DNA of 64,000 nt, from the NCBI RefSeq assembly GCF_003054055.1, contig NZ_QBKI01000005.1:355903-419902 (forward strand), written 5' to 3'. Below, one piece after another: positions 41,376-51,235 of this stretch. Below the pieces are notes generated by a model. It made no database searches. It had not been told where the DNA came from and was given only the letters and a program-made list of their open reading frames with translations. Position numbers and translations under genes: made by a program. How positions within the stretch are numbered: position 1 is the stretch's first letter; every line of letters begins with the position of its first letter. Source of the DNA: Pontibacter mucosus (GTDB lineage Bacteria > Bacteroidota > Bacteroidia > Cytophagales > Hymenobacteraceae).

Positions 41376-42062
41376 TTATTTAAGCGAGTTGTAGTAGTTA
41401 ACGATGGCCATGAGGTGATGCGGCTTCTCGTAGGTCAGGCGTTTCTCGTTCACATACTTCCGCACCTCCCTCGATTTGTTGCCGAACAGCCGGTGCAGGT
41501 CCCGCTTCACATTCCGCAAGGTTACTATCTCCCCGTCCGGAAGCTCAATGTAATACAGCGGCTTGATGTACTCTATCCATTCGCTGCCCGGCACATAGTT
41601 CTCGGAGGCGTACAGATGGGTGCTGGCGTACATCGGGGAGGTTGGAGACATATCTTTTCGCAGGTACTCCTCCCGCATGATCAGTTTGAGGGTACCCTGG
41701 TTGAGCTGCTCGAAGAAGGTGGGCTTCTTAAAATCAGTGTAATCGCGGCCAAGGTTCCACATGAGCGAGAGGAACGTATAAGCCCGGCCACTGGGTTCTT
41801 CCTGTGCCACAAAATATTGCACGTTTACAGGAGCATACAGGCTCTTAGAACCGTCCTCATGCAGTACACTCACCACATCCTCGGTGCGGTAAAACGTAAT
41901 GGGGCCATAGATCGTGTCCCCCGAAACCAGTACAACTTTGCCCGAAGGCCATTCCTGCACATCTATACTTGGGCGGTACTGCGCATGTACTGCTGTAGGC
42001 GGCAAGCAAAACAATAGTAAAAGGAAAGAGAATAGGGCAAGTAACAAAGTATGGTTTTTCAT
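41376..42062 (-). CDS. Hypothetical exported protein
   Basis: 228 residues from the ATG at 42062, giving a signal peptide (LLLALFSFLLLLFCLPPTAVHA). The mature part starts with SGKVVLVSGDTIYGPITFYRTEDVVSV, a pattern common in exported Bacteroidota proteins with a small beta barrel, followed by a helical tail. No named family recognised. Confidence 0.75.
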   Translation of the reverse strand: MKNHTLLLALFSFLLLLFCLPPTAVHAQYRPSIDVQEWPSGKVVLVSGDTIYGPITFYRTEDVVSVLHEDGSKSLYAPVNVQYFVAQEEPSGRAYTFLSLMWNLGRDYTDFKKPTFFEQLNQGTLKLIMREEYLRKDMSPTSPMYASTHLYASENYVPGSEWIEYIKPLYYIELPDGEIVTLRNVKRDLHRLFGNKSREVRKYVNEKRLTYEKPHHLMAIVNYYNSLK

Positions 42063-42210
42063 AGATTTAGGCAGTAACTTCAAGTCATTTAGATACAAAA
42101 ATCAGCAATCAACAGCACGGTTTCACCCTCACTAACAGTTAGTTATACTTTTTGTATGATTTTCAGAGAGAAAGGTTGCCGGATTGCCTTACGCAAACTA
42201 CCCCAAGACT

Positions 42211-42256
42211 AAAAAAACCTGCCCGGGCAGCAGATGCGTGCTACCCGGGCAGGTTT
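42211..42256 (-). terminator. Intrinsic terminator of ribBA
   Basis: On the minus strand, AAACCTGCCCGGGTAGC and GCTGCCCGGGCAGGTTT pair over 17 bases (one G-T wobble) around an 8-base loop, followed by a T-run, 28 bases after the ribBA stop. Confidence 0.95.
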
Positions 42257-42284
42257 CTTACCAAGTACAAATCTATACTATTCG

Positions 42285-43532
42285 TTATTTATCAATCGTC
42301 ATGTTCTTCAGGATCAGGTGCCCCAGCTTGTCGCGCTTGGTGGTCAGGTACTTCTGGTTGTGCTCGTTTGGCATTACCTCAATCGGCACGCGCTCCACCA
42401 CCTCCAGGCCGTAGCCCATCAGGCCGGTGCGCTTGCGCGGGTTATTCGAGATGAGGCGCATTTTGGTAACGCCCAGGTCGCGCAGGATCTGTGCCCCCAC
42501 GCCATAGTCGCGCTCATCCATGCCAAAGCCAAGCTCCAGGTTGGCCTCCACGGTGTCCAGCCCCTGCTCCTGCAGCTTGTAGGCTTTGAGCTTGTTCAAG
42601 AGCCCGATGCCGCGGCCTTCCTGGTTCATGTACACGATCACGCCCCTACCCTCTCGCTCTACCATGCGCATGGCCTCGTGCAGTTGTGGACCGCAGTCGC
42701 AACGGCAGGAGCCGAAGATATCGCCGGTAACGCAGGAGGAGTGCACGCGCACCAGCACAGGCTCGCCTTCCTCCCAGGTGCCTTTTACCAGGGCCAGGTG
42801 CTTGGCACCGTTGCTGCGCTGGGTAAAGGCGTACAGGTCAAAGAGGCCATAGTCTGTTGGCATCTGCACCACAATCTCGCGGGTGATCAGGCTTTCCTTC
42901 TTCAGGCGGTACGCAATCAGGTCTTTAATGGAGATAAGCTTGAGGTTGAAGCGCTCAGCCACTTTCACCAGGTCGGGCACACGGGCCATGGAGCCATCCT
43001 CGTTCATGATCTCGACCAGCACCCCTGCAGGCGCCAATCCGGCCAGGCGAGCCAGGTCCACGGCGGCCTCTGTGTGGCCGGCGCGGCGCAACACGCCCTC
43101 TTTCTTGGCTTTGAGCGGGAAAATGTGCCCCGGCTTACCCAGTGACTCCGGATCAGTGTTCGGATCAACAAGCGCCTGTATGGTTTTGGCACGATCGGAG
43201 GCGGAGATGCCTGTAGTACAACCATGCCCAATCAGGTCCACCGACACGGTGAAAGGGGTAGCATGCAGGGCCGTGTTGCGGCCTACCATCAGCTCCAGCC
43301 CCAGCTCATCGCAGCGCTCCTCGGTGAGCGGCGCGCAGATTAGGCCTCGCCCGTGGGTAGCCATGAAGTTTACGATTTCGGGGGTAATCTTCTCGGCGGC
43401 ACAGACAAAATCGCCTTCGTTCTCGCGGTCGTCGTCGTCCACCACAATCACCACCTTGCCCTGGCGTATGTCCTCAATAGCAGACTCGATGCTGTCAAGG
43501 GGCCTGATATCACCCGTTGTATTGATTTCCAT
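42285..43532 (-). CDS. ribBA: Bifunctional 3,4-dihydroxy-2-butanone 4-phosphate synthase / GTP cyclohydrolase II
   Basis: 415 residues. The RibB half (about 8-205) has [25 protein letters not shown] and [16 protein letters not shown]; the RibA half (about 210-410) has [21 protein letters not shown] with three zinc Cys, [15 protein letters not shown] and [11 protein letters not shown]. Together they make the two precursors of riboflavin from ribulose 5-phosphate and GTP in the cytoplasm. Single gene here; I see no FMN riboswitch in its leader. A -7-like box lies 63 bases upstream. Confidence 0.97.
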   Translation of the reverse strand: MEINTTGDIRPLDSIESAIEDIRQGKVVIVVDDDDRENEGDFVCAAEKITPEIVNFMATHGRGLICAPLTEERCDELGLELMVGRNTALHATPFTVSVDLIGHGCTTGISASDRAKTIQALVDPNTDPESLGKPGHIFPLKAKKEGVLRRAGHTEAAVDLARLAGLAPAGVLVEIMNEDGSMARVPDLVKVAERFNLKLISIKDLIAYRLKKESLITREIVVQMPTDYGLFDLYAFTQRSNGAKHLALVKGTWEEGEPVLVRVHSSCVTGDIFGSCRCDCGPQLHEAMRMVEREGRGVIVYMNQEGRGIGLLNKLKAYKLQEQGLDTVEANLELGFGMDERDYGVGAQILRDLGVTKMRLISNNPRKRTGLMGYGLEVVERVPIEVMPNEHNQKYLTTKRDKLGHLILKNMTIDK

Positions 43533-43594
43533 ATATTCTACTTTATTACCCGCCCCTAAGAGGTGCAGGACTGTTAATCTGTCTTAAAGCTGTA

Positions 43595-43602
43595 CAAAAA
43601 TA
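43595..43602 (-). promoter_or_regulatory. -7 promoter box of ribBA
   Basis: On the minus strand TATTTTTG matches TAnnTTTG, 63 bases before the ribBA start. No clear -33 TTTG. Confidence 0.4.
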
Positions 43603-43737
43603 TAAAGATTATCCTTCAATCCGGCTATTTTATCTGATAACAGTTTTGGGTGGGAATTAGTTGAAGACGGCGGGGATTTCAGGTTCAGACTTCATACAAT
43701 TGCTGGCGTCAGCATCTGCTTGTACCTTTCCTGAGCA

Positions 43738-44480
43738 GCTACTTTTCTCCGCTGAGGCGAGATTGCAACCCTTGCTGGCGGGGGGGGCAACCCAACTGGC
43801 TTGAAAAGCCATACTTTATACTTCGACAGTGCTGATATACTTGCAGCTATACTTTTATACTAGCTGGTTTATACTTTCGCCGGCGTGAGTTCGCAGCCCG
43901 TGTCTTTTTACACTTGCTGCTATACTTCCATAGCCGCCGCTTCCCTCAACCTGAACCAAGCTATCCTTTCTAGCCTCAGTTTATCCTTTAGTTCGCACAA
44001 ACGTCTCGTTGCATCTCCAACTTGGCTCCCTCCTAGGCTGGGAGGCCTCGCCTTGGGGGTAGGGGCCCTCGCCTTCGGGCATCGCGCGGTGTGCCTGAAG
44101 CTGCTCCTCGCTCCGCTGCGGGCTGCCCTACGGGCACCCCAACATCCACAAGGCGCTCAACCCAAAGGCTGGGAAGAAGTTCGATAGCCACTGCCCCACG
44201 CTGTCATCTCGACCTATAGGAGAGATCTGATTAGAATTCCAGCCAGATCTCTCGCTCAGCTCGAGATGACAGTGAAAGTAGTAAGTATAAATTCCCCTCT
44301 TGTGGACTGGCCAAAACGGGAGTTTTGAGCTAGCGAGCGCAGCTCTTAGGGGTGGGTTTATACTTTGTAGGGACAGGTCGCGACCTGTCCGCGCAAGGAC
44401 AGCAAATATAAAACTTATACTTCAGCCAAAGTAATAACAGAGCTCCCCTCCTTGGCTAAGGAGGGGCCAGGGGTGGTTGG
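43738..44480 (+). repeat. Composite repeat island, copy 1 (between ribBA and dnaG)
   Basis: This 1007-base gap holds no convincing gene. In order: GCAACCC.TTGC and CTTGAAAAGCC palindromic words (43755-43812), a dense run of TATACTT copies (43810-43880), a core shared with 46740-47005 and inverted at 51380-51680 (GCCGCCGCTTCC, CTTTCTAGCCTC, CTGGGAGGCCTCGCC, GGGCATCGCGC, GCGCTCAACCCAAAGGCTGG), a TGTCAT...ATGACA element, and two CCCCTCC-family elements. An open frame inside (43885-44187) is not conserved between copies. Confidence 0.85.
44203..44274. repeat. TGTCAT...ATGACA inverted repeat
   Basis: CTGTCATCTCGACC on the left pairs with AGCTCGAGATGACAG on the right, and inside AGAGATCTGATT pairs in part with CCAGATCTCTC. 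About 72 bases, non-coding; same family as 51304 and 63078. Confidence 0.9.
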
Positions 44481-44539
44481 ACCCGGCATTACAAGTATAA
44501 GTCTCTGATATCCTTAACAAGGACTGGATAGTTGTCAAA

Positions 44540-46453
44540 CTAAAACACCACGATCCCCAGCATATCGCCGATCTGCTTGTGGAGCTTCTTCAGGTTCATG
44601 ACGGTTACTAGGCGGTTAACCTGCTCCTGCGGGTCGGTTACCAGCTTCAGTTTCTGAGTCTCCTCGTCTATCATCAGTTTCAGGTACACGAACTTGAGGC
44701 GGAGTACGGCGCGCTCCGTGCCGTAGGGCAGCAGGTCTGTTTCATGGGGAACAAAGATCTGGTGCGTGGCCCAATTCGGGCTAAGCTCATAAGGGTCGGA
44801 GAGCAGGTGAATGGCTTCCGTACGAATCTGCTCGTCGGGAAAATTGATGAAGTCCTCTGCCACCGGCACAACGCCCTGGCTGAGTTTGTCGGCTACCACA
44901 TCCACGAAGCGCTTGTAGAGCGGGGAGCGGAACTCGATATCTTCGAGCTGCTCGAGCATGTACTGGCAGGTTGTCAGGCCATCGTCGAGCAGGCGGTCGG
45001 GGTAGTTGAGCAGCATGCGCACAATCTCCCGCTCATAGCGCTGCAGCACATCGGCATCGGAGGCAGGCTTTTCCGGTTCCTCTTCTGGTGCTGGCGGCGC
45101 ATAATCAAGCTCCGGGCTGCCGGTTTTGTGCTGTTGGTGCCGCCCCTGCAGGTGCAACTTGTTGTACTCCGATATGAGCACCTGCTCATCGATGTCGAAA
45201 ATAAGGCTGCAGCTGCGGAAGAACACCGTGCGCTTGATTGCATCCGGTATTTTAGAGATGGAGGCCACGATCTCCTTAATGGCCTCGGCCTTTTTTACCG
45301 GGTTGCCGGCAGCCTCCTCCGCGTAGAGACTGGTTTTAAAAGAGATGAAATCCTGGGCATGTTCCTGCAGGTAGGCCTTAAAGGCTGTGTCGCCTACTTT
45401 CTGAATGTAGGAATCCGGGTCTTCTCCTCCCGGAAAGGTGACCACGTTCACGTTCAGGCCCTGCTCCAGAATCAGGTCGATACCACGCAAAGAGGCCTTT
45501 ATACCGGCCGCGTCGCCGTCGTAGAGGACGGTGATGTTCTGGGTATAACGCGAGATGAGCTTTATCTGCCCTTCGGTAAGCGAGGTTCCGGAAGAGGCCA
45601 CCACATTCTCAATGCCGCCCTGGTGCAGCGAGAGCACGTCCAGGTAACCCTCCACCATGTAGCACATGTCCTGCATGCGCATAGCCTGCTTTGCCTGAAA
45701 CAACCCGTAGAGCACGTTGCTCTTGTGGTAGATCTCAGACTCCGGAGAGTTGAGGTATTTGGGGCTTTTCTTGTCGTTGGATTTAAGGGTACGGGCGCCA
45801 AAGCCTACCACGCGCCCCGACACGTTGTGGATCGGAAACATCACGCGGCCGCGGAAGCGGTCATACTTCTTGCCGTCTTCCCGCGCAATCGTAAGGCCCG
45901 TAGCTTCGAGGTATTGCTGCTTATAGCCCGCCTTCAGCGCCGTGTCGGTCAGGTCAGTCCACTCATCCAAACTATAGCCCAGTTCGAATTTTTTAATGGT
46001 GGCAGCACTCAGGCCGCGTTGCTTTAAGTATGACTGGCCGATCGCCCCCTGCTCATGTCCGTGCAGGCGCTGCACATAATGCTTGGCGGCAAAGTCCGAC
46101 ACGATAAACAGGCTGTCGCGCTCGCTCTGCTCCTTGGCGTACTCCGGGTCGTGCTGCTCCTCGGGTACCTCAATCTGATACTTCTTGGCCAGGTACTTAA
46201 TCGCCTCAGGGAAGCTGGTGCCCTCGATGTCCATGATAAACTGCACCGAGTTGCCCGCCTTGCCACAGCCAAAGCACTTGTAAATGCCCTTGGCCGGGGA
46301 AACAGAGAAAGAGGGGGATTTCTCGTGGTGAAAGGGGCAGCAGGCCCACATGTTCTGTCCCTTCTTCTTGAGCGACACAAAATCGCCTACCACCTCCGTA
46401 ATATCGGCCTGGGCAATAACCTGGTCAACTATTTCTTTCGGGATGAGGGACAT
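44540..46453 (-). CDS. dnaG: DNA primase
   Basis: 637 residues from MSLIPKEIVDQV; an ATG two codons upstream is also possible. The zinc-binding domain has CPFHHEKSPSF and KCFGCGKAGNSV (CHC2 type), the RNA polymerase core has YGLFQAKQAMR, and the TOPRIM segment shows MVEGYLDVLSLHQ and VLYDGDAAGIKASLRGID. The C-terminal part beyond about 440 is the poorly conserved helicase-interaction region. It makes the RNA primers for replication. No rpoD or rpsU next to it, unlike the classical operon. Flanked on both sides by copies of the composite repeat. Confidence 0.97.
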   Translation of the reverse strand: MSLIPKEIVDQVIAQADITEVVGDFVSLKKKGQNMWACCPFHHEKSPSFSVSPAKGIYKCFGCGKAGNSVQFIMDIEGTSFPEAIKYLAKKYQIEVPEEQHDPEYAKEQSERDSLFIVSDFAAKHYVQRLHGHEQGAIGQSYLKQRGLSAATIKKFELGYSLDEWTDLTDTALKAGYKQQYLEATGLTIAREDGKKYDRFRGRVMFPIHNVSGRVVGFGARTLKSNDKKSPKYLNSPESEIYHKSNVLYGLFQAKQAMRMQDMCYMVEGYLDVLSLHQGGIENVVASSGTSLTEGQIKLISRYTQNITVLYDGDAAGIKASLRGIDLILEQGLNVNVVTFPGGEDPDSYIQKVGDTAFKAYLQEHAQDFISFKTSLYAEEAAGNPVKKAEAIKEIVASISKIPDAIKRTVFFRSCSLIFDIDEQVLISEYNKLHLQGRHQQHKTGSPELDYAPPAPEEEPEKPASDADVLQRYEREIVRMLLNYPDRLLDDGLTTCQYMLEQLEDIEFRSPLYKRFVDVVADKLSQGVVPVAEDFINFPDEQIRTEAIHLLSDPYELSPNWATHQIFVPHETDLLPYGTERAVLRLKFVYLKLMIDEETQKLKLVTDPQEQVNRLVTVMNLKKLHKQIGDMLGIVVF

Positions 46454-46475
46454 GGGCAAAGGTATTAGGGGATGA

Positions 46476-46483
46476 CAAAGATA
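46476..46483 (-). promoter_or_regulatory. -7 promoter box of dnaG
   Basis: On the minus strand TATCTTTG matches TAnnTTTG exactly and lies 23 bases before the dnaG start, implying a very short untranslated leader. Confidence 0.5.
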
Positions 46484-46609
46484 AGGGTTCTGTTGGATTT
46501 TGATTACCTGATTTTTGCAACGCGGCTGGCTTGATGGCTATGCGCATAATCGAGCTATACTTTCATACTTGTCTGAATCAGGATTTTCAGGATGAATGGA
46601 TAACCAGGA

Positions 46610-47172
46610 GTTTATACTTCTGCTATACTTTTATATTTGATCTATTCCCGCTGTTCCGGACATCCTTGTCCGGAACCAATGCTGCTGCGGATTTCCAAAT
46701 CCGCAGCAGTCATACATTTATACTTCCCGGTTTATACTTTCTCTGGCGCAAGCTTCCGCTTGTGCCTTAGCCGCCGCTTCCTGCATCTTAAAGCAAGCTG
46801 TTCTTTCTAGCCTCCGTTCATCCTCCAGCCTTACATCAGCTACAGTTTCACCTCTAGCTTTCTGCCCTCCCAGGCCGGGAGGCCCCGCCTTCGGGCATCG
46901 CGCTGTGTTCCCTCCTTGCCTCGCTTCCGCACGGCATGCCCTTTGCGGGCACCGGATATCTACAAGGCGCTCAACCCAAAGGCTGGGAACAAACTCGATA
47001 GCCACGGCCTTTGCTATGCAACAAGTACAGACTGTCCCCTTGAGGGGACTACAGGGGTGTAATCGCCTGCCAAGTTTATACTTTGCACAGACAGCAGCAA
47101 TAATACTTATACCTCAGCAGAAGTAATGACAGGCTCCCCGCCTTAGACAAGGAGGGGCTAGGGGTGGTTGGA
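46610..47172 (+). repeat. Composite repeat island, copy 2 (between dnaG and the 1312-residue gene)
   Basis: The 807-base gap holds no gene. It opens with TTCCGGACATCCTTGTCCGGAA and GCTGCGGATTTCCAAATCCGC palindromes, then GGCGCAAGCTTCCGCTTGTGCC, the core shared with copy 1 in the same orientation (GCCGCCGCTTCC, CTTTCTAGCCTCCGTTCATC, GGGAGGCCCCGCCTTCGG, GCGCTCAACCCAAAGGCTGG), a GTCCCCTTGAGGGGACTACA element at 47033-47062 and a CCCCTCC-family element at 47130-47172. TATACTT copies are dense at 46555-46640 and 46720-46740. Confidence 0.85.
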
Positions 47173-47227
47173 TCCGGTGTTACAAGCACAAAATCAATGT
47201 TTAGCATGTAAAGTATAGAGAAACCCT

Positions 47228-47235
47228 TATTTTTG
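47228..47235 (+). promoter_or_regulatory. -7 promoter box of the 1312-residue gene
   Basis: TATTTTTG fits TAnnTTTG and lies 26 bases before the ATG at 47261. Confidence 0.45.
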
Positions 47236-47260
47236 ACATTATTCCTCTGACTATCACCCT

Positions 47261-50200
47261 ATGAAGAATTGCTTTACCCTGCTTGCATCATTTATACTTC
47301 TACTCCTCGCTTCGGCTTTACAGGCGCAGAAACTCACCTGGGAGCCGCGCGAGGACCTGAACATCCTATTGCCTGCCTCCATCAAAGTATACGAAACCAA
47401 CAGCACGCTGAGCGACGGGGCACCCATACGGGCCATGTATGCCCGGGTGGATTTGCGCGATAAGAACCTGAAGCTACGAGCCGTCGGGGACCCAACTAAC
47501 CGGCAAACCACGCTGGAGCATTACCAGGATAATGACGCCATACTGGCCATCAACGGCGGTTACTTCGCTGCGACAAGGTCGGTGAGCCTCTATATTTCGG
47601 ACGGAGAGCTTATTGAACCAGGCGTTTTCAAATCGAAGAGCGGCGTGCAAACGCGTGGCGCTTTTGGCATGGTCAACGGCAAACCTGAGATTGCCTGGAC
47701 GCATAGCCCGTTGGAGAACCTGATCTACAAGTATAGCCATCCCAGCCAACCGGGTAAGCCTGAACCAACTGCCAAGACAGGCAAGCTTTGGTTGCCTGAG
47801 CAGGCTGTTGGCGGCGGACCGATGTTGGTAAAGCAGGGTAAGGTAGTGGATGTGGGGCCTATAGAAGGTTTTGGCGCCGCTCACCTGGCCCGGCACCCGC
47901 GCACGGCTATCGGTTACCCCGATGAACATACTTTGGTGATGCTGGTGGTAGACGGCCGCCAGGGAGCGAGTGCCGGCGCGACTATCCTGGAGTTAGCTAA
48001 AATAATGCACGACCTGGGCTGCGTGGAGGCAGTGAACCTCGACGGGGGCGGCTCCTCGGCCATGGTAGCAGCCAGCGAAGTGGTTAATATTCCGACAGAC
48101 GTGCCCAACGGCAACCGCAACAGCCTTCGCAAGAATGCCAACGCACTGGTGCTGACCGAACAGCAGGCAAGGCCGGTGCGCGACATCACCTACATCGATA
48201 CCGACAGCGATCACTACACCGAATACGGCCTCTGGCGCAACACCAACCACGCCAGCTACTACGGTGCTACACTATCGCGCCAGGCCTCTGCCGGAAGCGC
48301 CTATAACAAAGCAAGGTATCATTTTAAAAGTATAGCCAGAGGCAAATACCAGCTCGCCACCTGGTGGACGGTGGACACGGCCAGCAATGCCCGGAATGTA
48401 CCGTACGTGCTGCACCATAGCGGCAAATCCGATACGCTGTATGTCAACCAGAAAACCTTCGCTACCAGCGGCCGCTGGAACGTGCTGGGCAATTTTATAC
48501 TTGGTCCCGGAGATTACCTGGAGCTTTTAGGCCAAGGCGAAGGCAGGAAAGTAGTGGCCGATGCCGTGCGTCTGGTGGCCATCGAGAAATTCCCGCAGCT
48601 GCCCGCGCGCCGTGGCGACCTGCGCCTGGCCGTCATCAGCGACCTGAACTCCGGTCTGGGTGCGGCTACCTACGAATGGCAGGTAGACAGCATCATGCAG
48701 CGCATCCCGCGCATCTGGCAACCGGACCTGGTCGTGTGTGGTGGCGACATGGTGGCCGGTCAGGGTGTGTCGGAAGCGGAAACTTTGGAGAAAATGTGGC
48801 GTGGCTTTGATACCCACATCGCCGCTCCCTTGCGCAAGGCCAACATCCCCTTTGCCTTCACGCTGGGCAACCACGACGGCTCCCGCTCTTTTGCCCTAGA
48901 ACGTAACGCCGCCGGCTCGTACTGGACCAAGCCCGAGCACCTGCCCAACCTCAAATTTATCGACAAAAGCCACTTCCCCTACTATTATTCGTTTGTGCAC
49001 GGCGATGCCTTCTTTGTATCCTGGGAGGCTTCCTCACCGGAGATAACGGAGGAGAACCTTGCCTGGATGGAGGCGCAGTTTGCCAGACCGGAGGCCCAGG
49101 GAGCGAAGTATAGATTTGTGCTGGGCCACATGCCGCTCTACGCCGTGGCGCAGGAGCGCGACTCCAAGGGGAACCTGCTGAATAATCCCGAGAAGCTGCA
49201 ACAGCTGCTCGAAAAGTATAAAGTGCATACCTACATCAGCGGGCACCAGCACGCCTACTACCCTGGCAAGCGTGGCAACCTGGAGTTGCTCAACGCCGGT
49301 GCCGTCGGCTCCGGTCCGCGCTCCTGGCTCACGCTGGATAAAGCCCCTGTGAACACCATTACCCTGGTAGACATTTTCTACGACCAGGATGCAGTTATTT
49401 ACACGACCTACGATATAGGCAAAAAGGCCTCTGAGGATATGGTGGTGTTTGACGAGAAGGTGTTGCCGCAGTTTATTGAGAGCGTGAACGGCTACCTCAT
49501 CCGGCGCGATGTGAGTATAGCAGGCAAGGCTTCCGGCACCTTCTCCGCTTTCCACCAGCCTACTGCTCAACAGGCAGCTGGCAGCAGCTCGGCGGAGGTA
49601 CAGGTGCGCAATGACAAAGTATACGTTAGTGGTAAGTTCAGCGGGTTGCAAGATAAAGTAGCCGCCATTGCCCTTTACCGTGGTCGCCACACAGAGGCAG
49701 GCCAAGAGGTGCTAAAGCTGAAGGTAAAGTCGAGAAATGGGCGCAAGGGCAGCTTCAGCGGAAGTATGGCTATGCCAGCCGGCTTCGAAGAACTGCTGTC
49801 GGTGGGGGCCTTCCACATCCGCATTAAAACAGACAAAAACCCAAGTAGCGAGCTGAGGGCGCAGCTATACCCTGCTGCCAACCAGGCACCGGCGGCCGTG
49901 GCCGTGAGTTCGCACAACAGTCGCAACGTGTACGCGGTGCGCGATACAGAGGCGCTCTACAGCGTGAAGTGGGATAAGGCCATTGAACCTGATGGCGACA
50001 TTGTATCCTATACGTACCAGCTGGCTTCCGACGAGGCTTTCCGAAGTATACTCTTGCAAAAGAGCACCGGCCGCGTGGCAAGTATAAAACTGCGCGAGCA
50101 GGACTGGTATGCGCTGCTGCAAAATGCGGCGGAAGGCGAGGCTATCACATTCTACCACCGCATCGTCGCCTCCGACGGCAAGCACGTCACCTATGGTCTG

Positions 50201-51199
50201 GCACAGGCCTTCAGGCTCATGAAGAGCAACGAACCATTGGAGGATTTAGTGGAGGTTCCTGCTCCGAATTATAAACTGGAGGGCAAAATAGCGGACGGTG
50301 CCGGCTATGGCGCCAAATGGGATAAGCAGGGCAAGCTCTGGCTGGCCAGCTATAGCGGCACGCTGCAAGTTAAAAATGCAGATGGTTCTGATGCGCCTTT
50401 CTCACCGCTGGAAAAGGTAACGGTAAACGGACAGGAGTATAATCTCAGGAATATCAGCGGAGTAAGCATGGATGCAGACGGCCACATCCTGATAGCGCGC
50501 AACAGGCATGTATTAAAAATTGATGCTGCTACTGGCGCCGGCATTGCAGCCTGGGAGGTGCCGGCCGGGGGCAGGGCTATTCTCACACCCCGCATCAACG
50601 ACAAAGGAGAGATCTATGCCATGTCGCTGTTTGGGGAGGACCCGAATTACGTGATCAAGCAGAGCGAAAAGGAGCCCCATACGTTCGATCTGGTTCGCAC
50701 TATTGAATTGCCGGAGCGCATTCTGTCCCGTGAATTCACCATGACGCCCGACGGCAAAACGCTCTACTTCCCCAACTCCGGAAGCCCCTACATCCAGGTA
50801 TATACCGGTCAGGATGGAGTGAAGTATAAACAACAGGAGAACATCACCAGCATTGCTGCCGGCTGCAACGCCATCGAAATAGGGCCCATCAACACCCTCT
50901 GGACAGCGGTACGCGCCAGCGGCGTAGTGCCTGCCACTTTCCACTTCCGCGACGAGCAAAACAAGAAAATGTGGACGCTGGAGCTACCTGAGTTAGACGG
51001 TGCCGAAGCCCGCGGCCTGGGTGTATCGCCCGATGGCAAAACGCTAATCTTCTGCAGCTGGGACAAGGGCGGCGGTTTTTACAAGTATGTATTGGAAGAG
51101 GAAAGTGAGGCTGCCACAGTTGGTAATGCTGCCGGGGAGGTGCAAAGTATCAATGCGGCTGCACCTGAGGTGGAGGAAAGGAGGCGTAAGAAGAGGTAA
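47261..51199 (+). CDS. Large exported mosaic: phosphodiester glycosidase, golvesin-like, metallophosphatase, CHRD-like and propeller domains
   Basis: 1312 residues with a signal peptide ending near ALQAQ. Order: NAGPA/DUF2233-type phosphodiester glycosidase (about 35-300; ILAINGGYF, HPRTAIGYPDEHTLVMLVVDG, VEAVNLDGGGSSAMV); a golvesin-like beta sandwich (about 310-445); a calcineurin-type metallophosphatase (about 452-715; LAVISDLNSG, VVCGGDMV, LGNHDG, GHMPLY, SGHQHAYYPG with full metal ligands); a CHRD-like segment (about 770-870); an Fn3-like region (about 890-1000) and a propeller-like C-terminus (about 1010-1290). It ends in basic ERRRKKR. It may strip phosphodiester-linked sugars and then phosphate from a glycan or teichoic-like polymer. 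Flanked by composite repeats. Confidence 0.9.
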   Translation: MKNCFTLLASFILLLLASALQAQKLTWEPREDLNILLPASIKVYETNSTLSDGAPIRAMYARVDLRDKNLKLRAVGDPTNRQTTLEHYQDNDAILAINGGYFAATRSVSLYISDGELIEPGVFKSKSGVQTRGAFGMVNGKPEIAWTHSPLENLIYKYSHPSQPGKPEPTAKTGKLWLPEQAVGGGPMLVKQGKVVDVGPIEGFGAAHLARHPRTAIGYPDEHTLVMLVVDGRQGASAGATILELAKIMHDLGCVEAVNLDGGGSSAMVAASEVVNIPTDVPNGNRNSLRKNANALVLTEQQARPVRDITYIDTDSDHYTEYGLWRNTNHASYYGATLSRQASAGSAYNKARYHFKSIARGKYQLATWWTVDTASNARNVPYVLHHSGKSDTLYVNQKTFATSGRWNVLGNFILGPGDYLELLGQGEGRKVVADAVRLVAIEKFPQLPARRGDLRLAVISDLNSGLGAATYEWQVDSIMQRIPRIWQPDLVVCGGDMVAGQGVSEAETLEKMWRGFDTHIAAPLRKANIPFAFTLGNHDGSRSFALERNAAGSYWTKPEHLPNLKFIDKSHFPYYYSFVHGDAFFVSWEASSPEITEENLAWMEAQFARPEAQGAKYRFVLGHMPLYAVAQERDSKGNLLNNPEKLQQLLEKYKVHTYISGHQHAYYPGKRGNLELLNAGAVGSGPRSWLTLDKAPVNTITLVDIFYDQDAVIYTTYDIGKKASEDMVVFDEKVLPQFIESVNGYLIRRDVSIAGKASGTFSAFHQPTAQQAAGSSSAEVQVRNDKVYVSGKFSGLQDKVAAIALYRGRHTEAGQEVLKLKVKSRNGRKGSFSGSMAMPAGFEELLSVGAFHIRIKTDKNPSSELRAQLYPAANQAPAAVAVSSHNSRNVYAVRDTEALYSVKWDKAIEPDGDIVSYTYQLASDEAFRSILLQKSTGRVASIKLREQDWYALLQNAAEGEAITFYHRIVASDGKHVTYGLAQAFRLMKSNEPLEDLVEVPAPNYKLEGKIADGAGYGAKWDKQGKLWLASYSGTLQVKNADGSDAPFSPLEKVTVNGQEYNLRNISGVSMDADGHILIARNRHVLKIDAATGAGIAAWEVPAGGRAILTPRINDKGEIYAMSLFGEDPNYVIKQSEKEPHTFDLVRTIELPERILSREFTMTPDGKTLYFPNSGSPYIQVYTGQDGVKYKQQENITSIAAGCNAIEIGPINTLWTAVRASGVVPATFHFRDEQNKKMWTLELPELDGAEARGLGVSPDGKTLIFCSWDKGGGFYKYVLEEESEAATVGNAAGEVQSINAAAPEVEERRRKKR

Positions 51200-51235
51200 G
51201 AAACTTTAATTATGCGGTACTAAATCCAAGCACCC

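Noticed and set aside
42234..43145. Long plus-strand open frame opposite ribBA
   Set aside because: Shadow of ribBA with no motif; ribBA has all catalytic residues on the other strand.
43885..44187. 100-residue open frame between ribBA and dnaG
   Set aside because: It lies in the composite repeat; the frame is not kept in the other two copies.
44744..46027. 427-codon plus-strand open frame opposite dnaG
   Set aside because: Shadow of dnaG; His/Val/Leu-rich translation without motifs.
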